Shown in pieces: positions 63,280 through 64,000 of a stretch of DNA of 64,000 nucleotides (position 1 is the first letter of the stretch; the number at the start of each line of letters is the position of its first letter). The position numbers and the translations under genes are program-made. The DNA lies in NCBI RefSeq assembly GCF_001642475.1, contig NW_019173962.1, positions 186,001-250,000 of the forward strand, in the 5' to 3' direction. The DNA comes from Fonsecaea monophora. Its lineage: Eukaryota > Ascomycota > Eurotiomycetes > Chaetothyriales > Herpotrichiellaceae. The notes below the pieces were generated by a model. That model had not been told where the DNA came from and searched no databases. It was given only the letters and a program-made list of their open reading frames with translations.

Positions 63280-64000
63280 TTTCCCCCCCAGATCAGCATA
63301 TGATAGTTCGGTGACTCTGTTGGTGTTAAGACTCACGAAGCAAGGGCAAAGGCAAGCCTGGGGAGCCGGATCGTATGTAATCCGCCTTTCATCTTGACGA
63401 TCTCGACCACAGCCCTCATGTGCCGCTCTCAAGATCAATGAGGTTCAATCTGTTCTGGACACCAGCTGGGTGGCTTATGGTCGATCGACAAGGTATGAGA
63501 CTCTCAAAGGTTCTCACAAACGAGATATCAGAGTAGTATCATCACCCCATTTTCGACAGTTCTTTTTGACAGTGTCAGACCTGGCTGTCCTGATTAGCAG
63601 GTGTGGGAGGCTATGCCACTGATATAGACACCCTGCAACGCATGTTTGGAGATATTCGAGGCCTTGTCAAATTCGTCAGCCAGATAAAGTTGGATTTTGA
63701 CTGGGAAACCCCTCGGCATGAGATCTGGGGTTCTGGGCATCCCGGCTGAATGATTCTCAAGCCAAATACGAAGTACTGAGAACATCATTTGAACAAGATG
63801 CAAGCAAACTGCGGTTGGGTGAGACGAACTGAGCGAGCTGCTCGATTGGGACTAGTCGGTATATTGTTCTTACGAGGGCTGAGGGGCTATCCCAAAAACA
63901 GCCATAATCTTGGCATGTATCTTGGCATATCTGTCTCCTTTGCCCGATCAACTACTTTTCTAAGAAATCCGAACGACCTAACCGTCAAATATAGGGAAAT
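63280..64000. other. Right end of window, 5' part of the unresolved gene or intergenic
   Basis: Probably contains the promoter and first exon(s) of the minus-strand gene ending at 62737. Other frames (63594-63803, 63757-63951, minus) show no features. Confidence 0.35.

Noticed and set aside
1..64000. Transposons, CRISPR arrays, rRNA
   Set aside because: No transposase or reverse transcriptase motifs, terminal repeats, spaced direct repeats or rRNA-like sequence were seen; CRISPR is not expected in a fungus.

Overview
The window is nuclear DNA of a filamentous ascomycete (Pezizomycotina). The genes have short introns, mostly 49-240 bp, with GTRNGT donors, CTNAC-type branch points and YAG acceptors. 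Typical fungal families are present: pentafunctional AROM, a Zn2Cys6 regulator, MFS sugar porters, a RAN1-type kinase and NAD-dependent saccharopine dehydrogenase. A class such as Eurotiomycetes is plausible from overall gene style, but nothing in the sequence fixes the species. All gene starts given here are ATG codons, and spliced models were checked for reading-frame continuity.

Layout. 1-1379: one weak small frame and the TATA-bearing promoter of a secreted lipase (1380-2648). 2649-13974: a gene-poor 11 kb in which I recognise only a RAN1-type Ser/Thr kinase (7265-8574). 13975-18313: a Cys-rich-tail (CYSTM-like) peptide, a prenylated but degenerate Ras-like GTPase, a YwbE-domain/CUE-like fusion and a conserved-looking small protein. 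18888-24767: NmrA-like reductase, alpha/beta hydrolase, classical SDR. 24857-27150: divergent ribosomal genes, mitochondrial uS15m and cytosolic RPS0 (uS2). 28441-32279: a 66-residue Cys-rich protein, a frame broken by one TGA, and a large membrane protein of unknown function.

32810-45254 is the most interesting part: GH95 alpha-L-fucosidase, L-fuconate dehydratase, Zn2Cys6 regulator, SGNH esterase, MFS sugar transporter and an NAD-dependent epimerase/dehydratase. I read this as a fungal L-fucose (fucoside) utilisation cluster. The fucosidase has no signal peptide, so the model is import of fucosylated, possibly acetylated, oligosaccharides, intracellular deacetylation and defucosylation, and oxidation of fucose through fuconate. 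CGG-N5-CGG elements with similar AT-rich centres lie in three promoter regions of the cluster (near 35500, 39950 and 41350).

45684-54965 holds a membrane-anchored MOSC/mARC-like protein, ARO1 (all five shikimate steps, with a short terminal exon) and an eight-exon LYS1 containing very small exons. 55618-62315 holds NAF1 (H/ACA RNP assembly) divergent from a ferroportin, then a seven-exon epoxide hydrolase with a 9-nt exon. 62737-63279 is the 3' part of an unresolved gene. No tRNA, rRNA, transposon or CRISPR was recognised.
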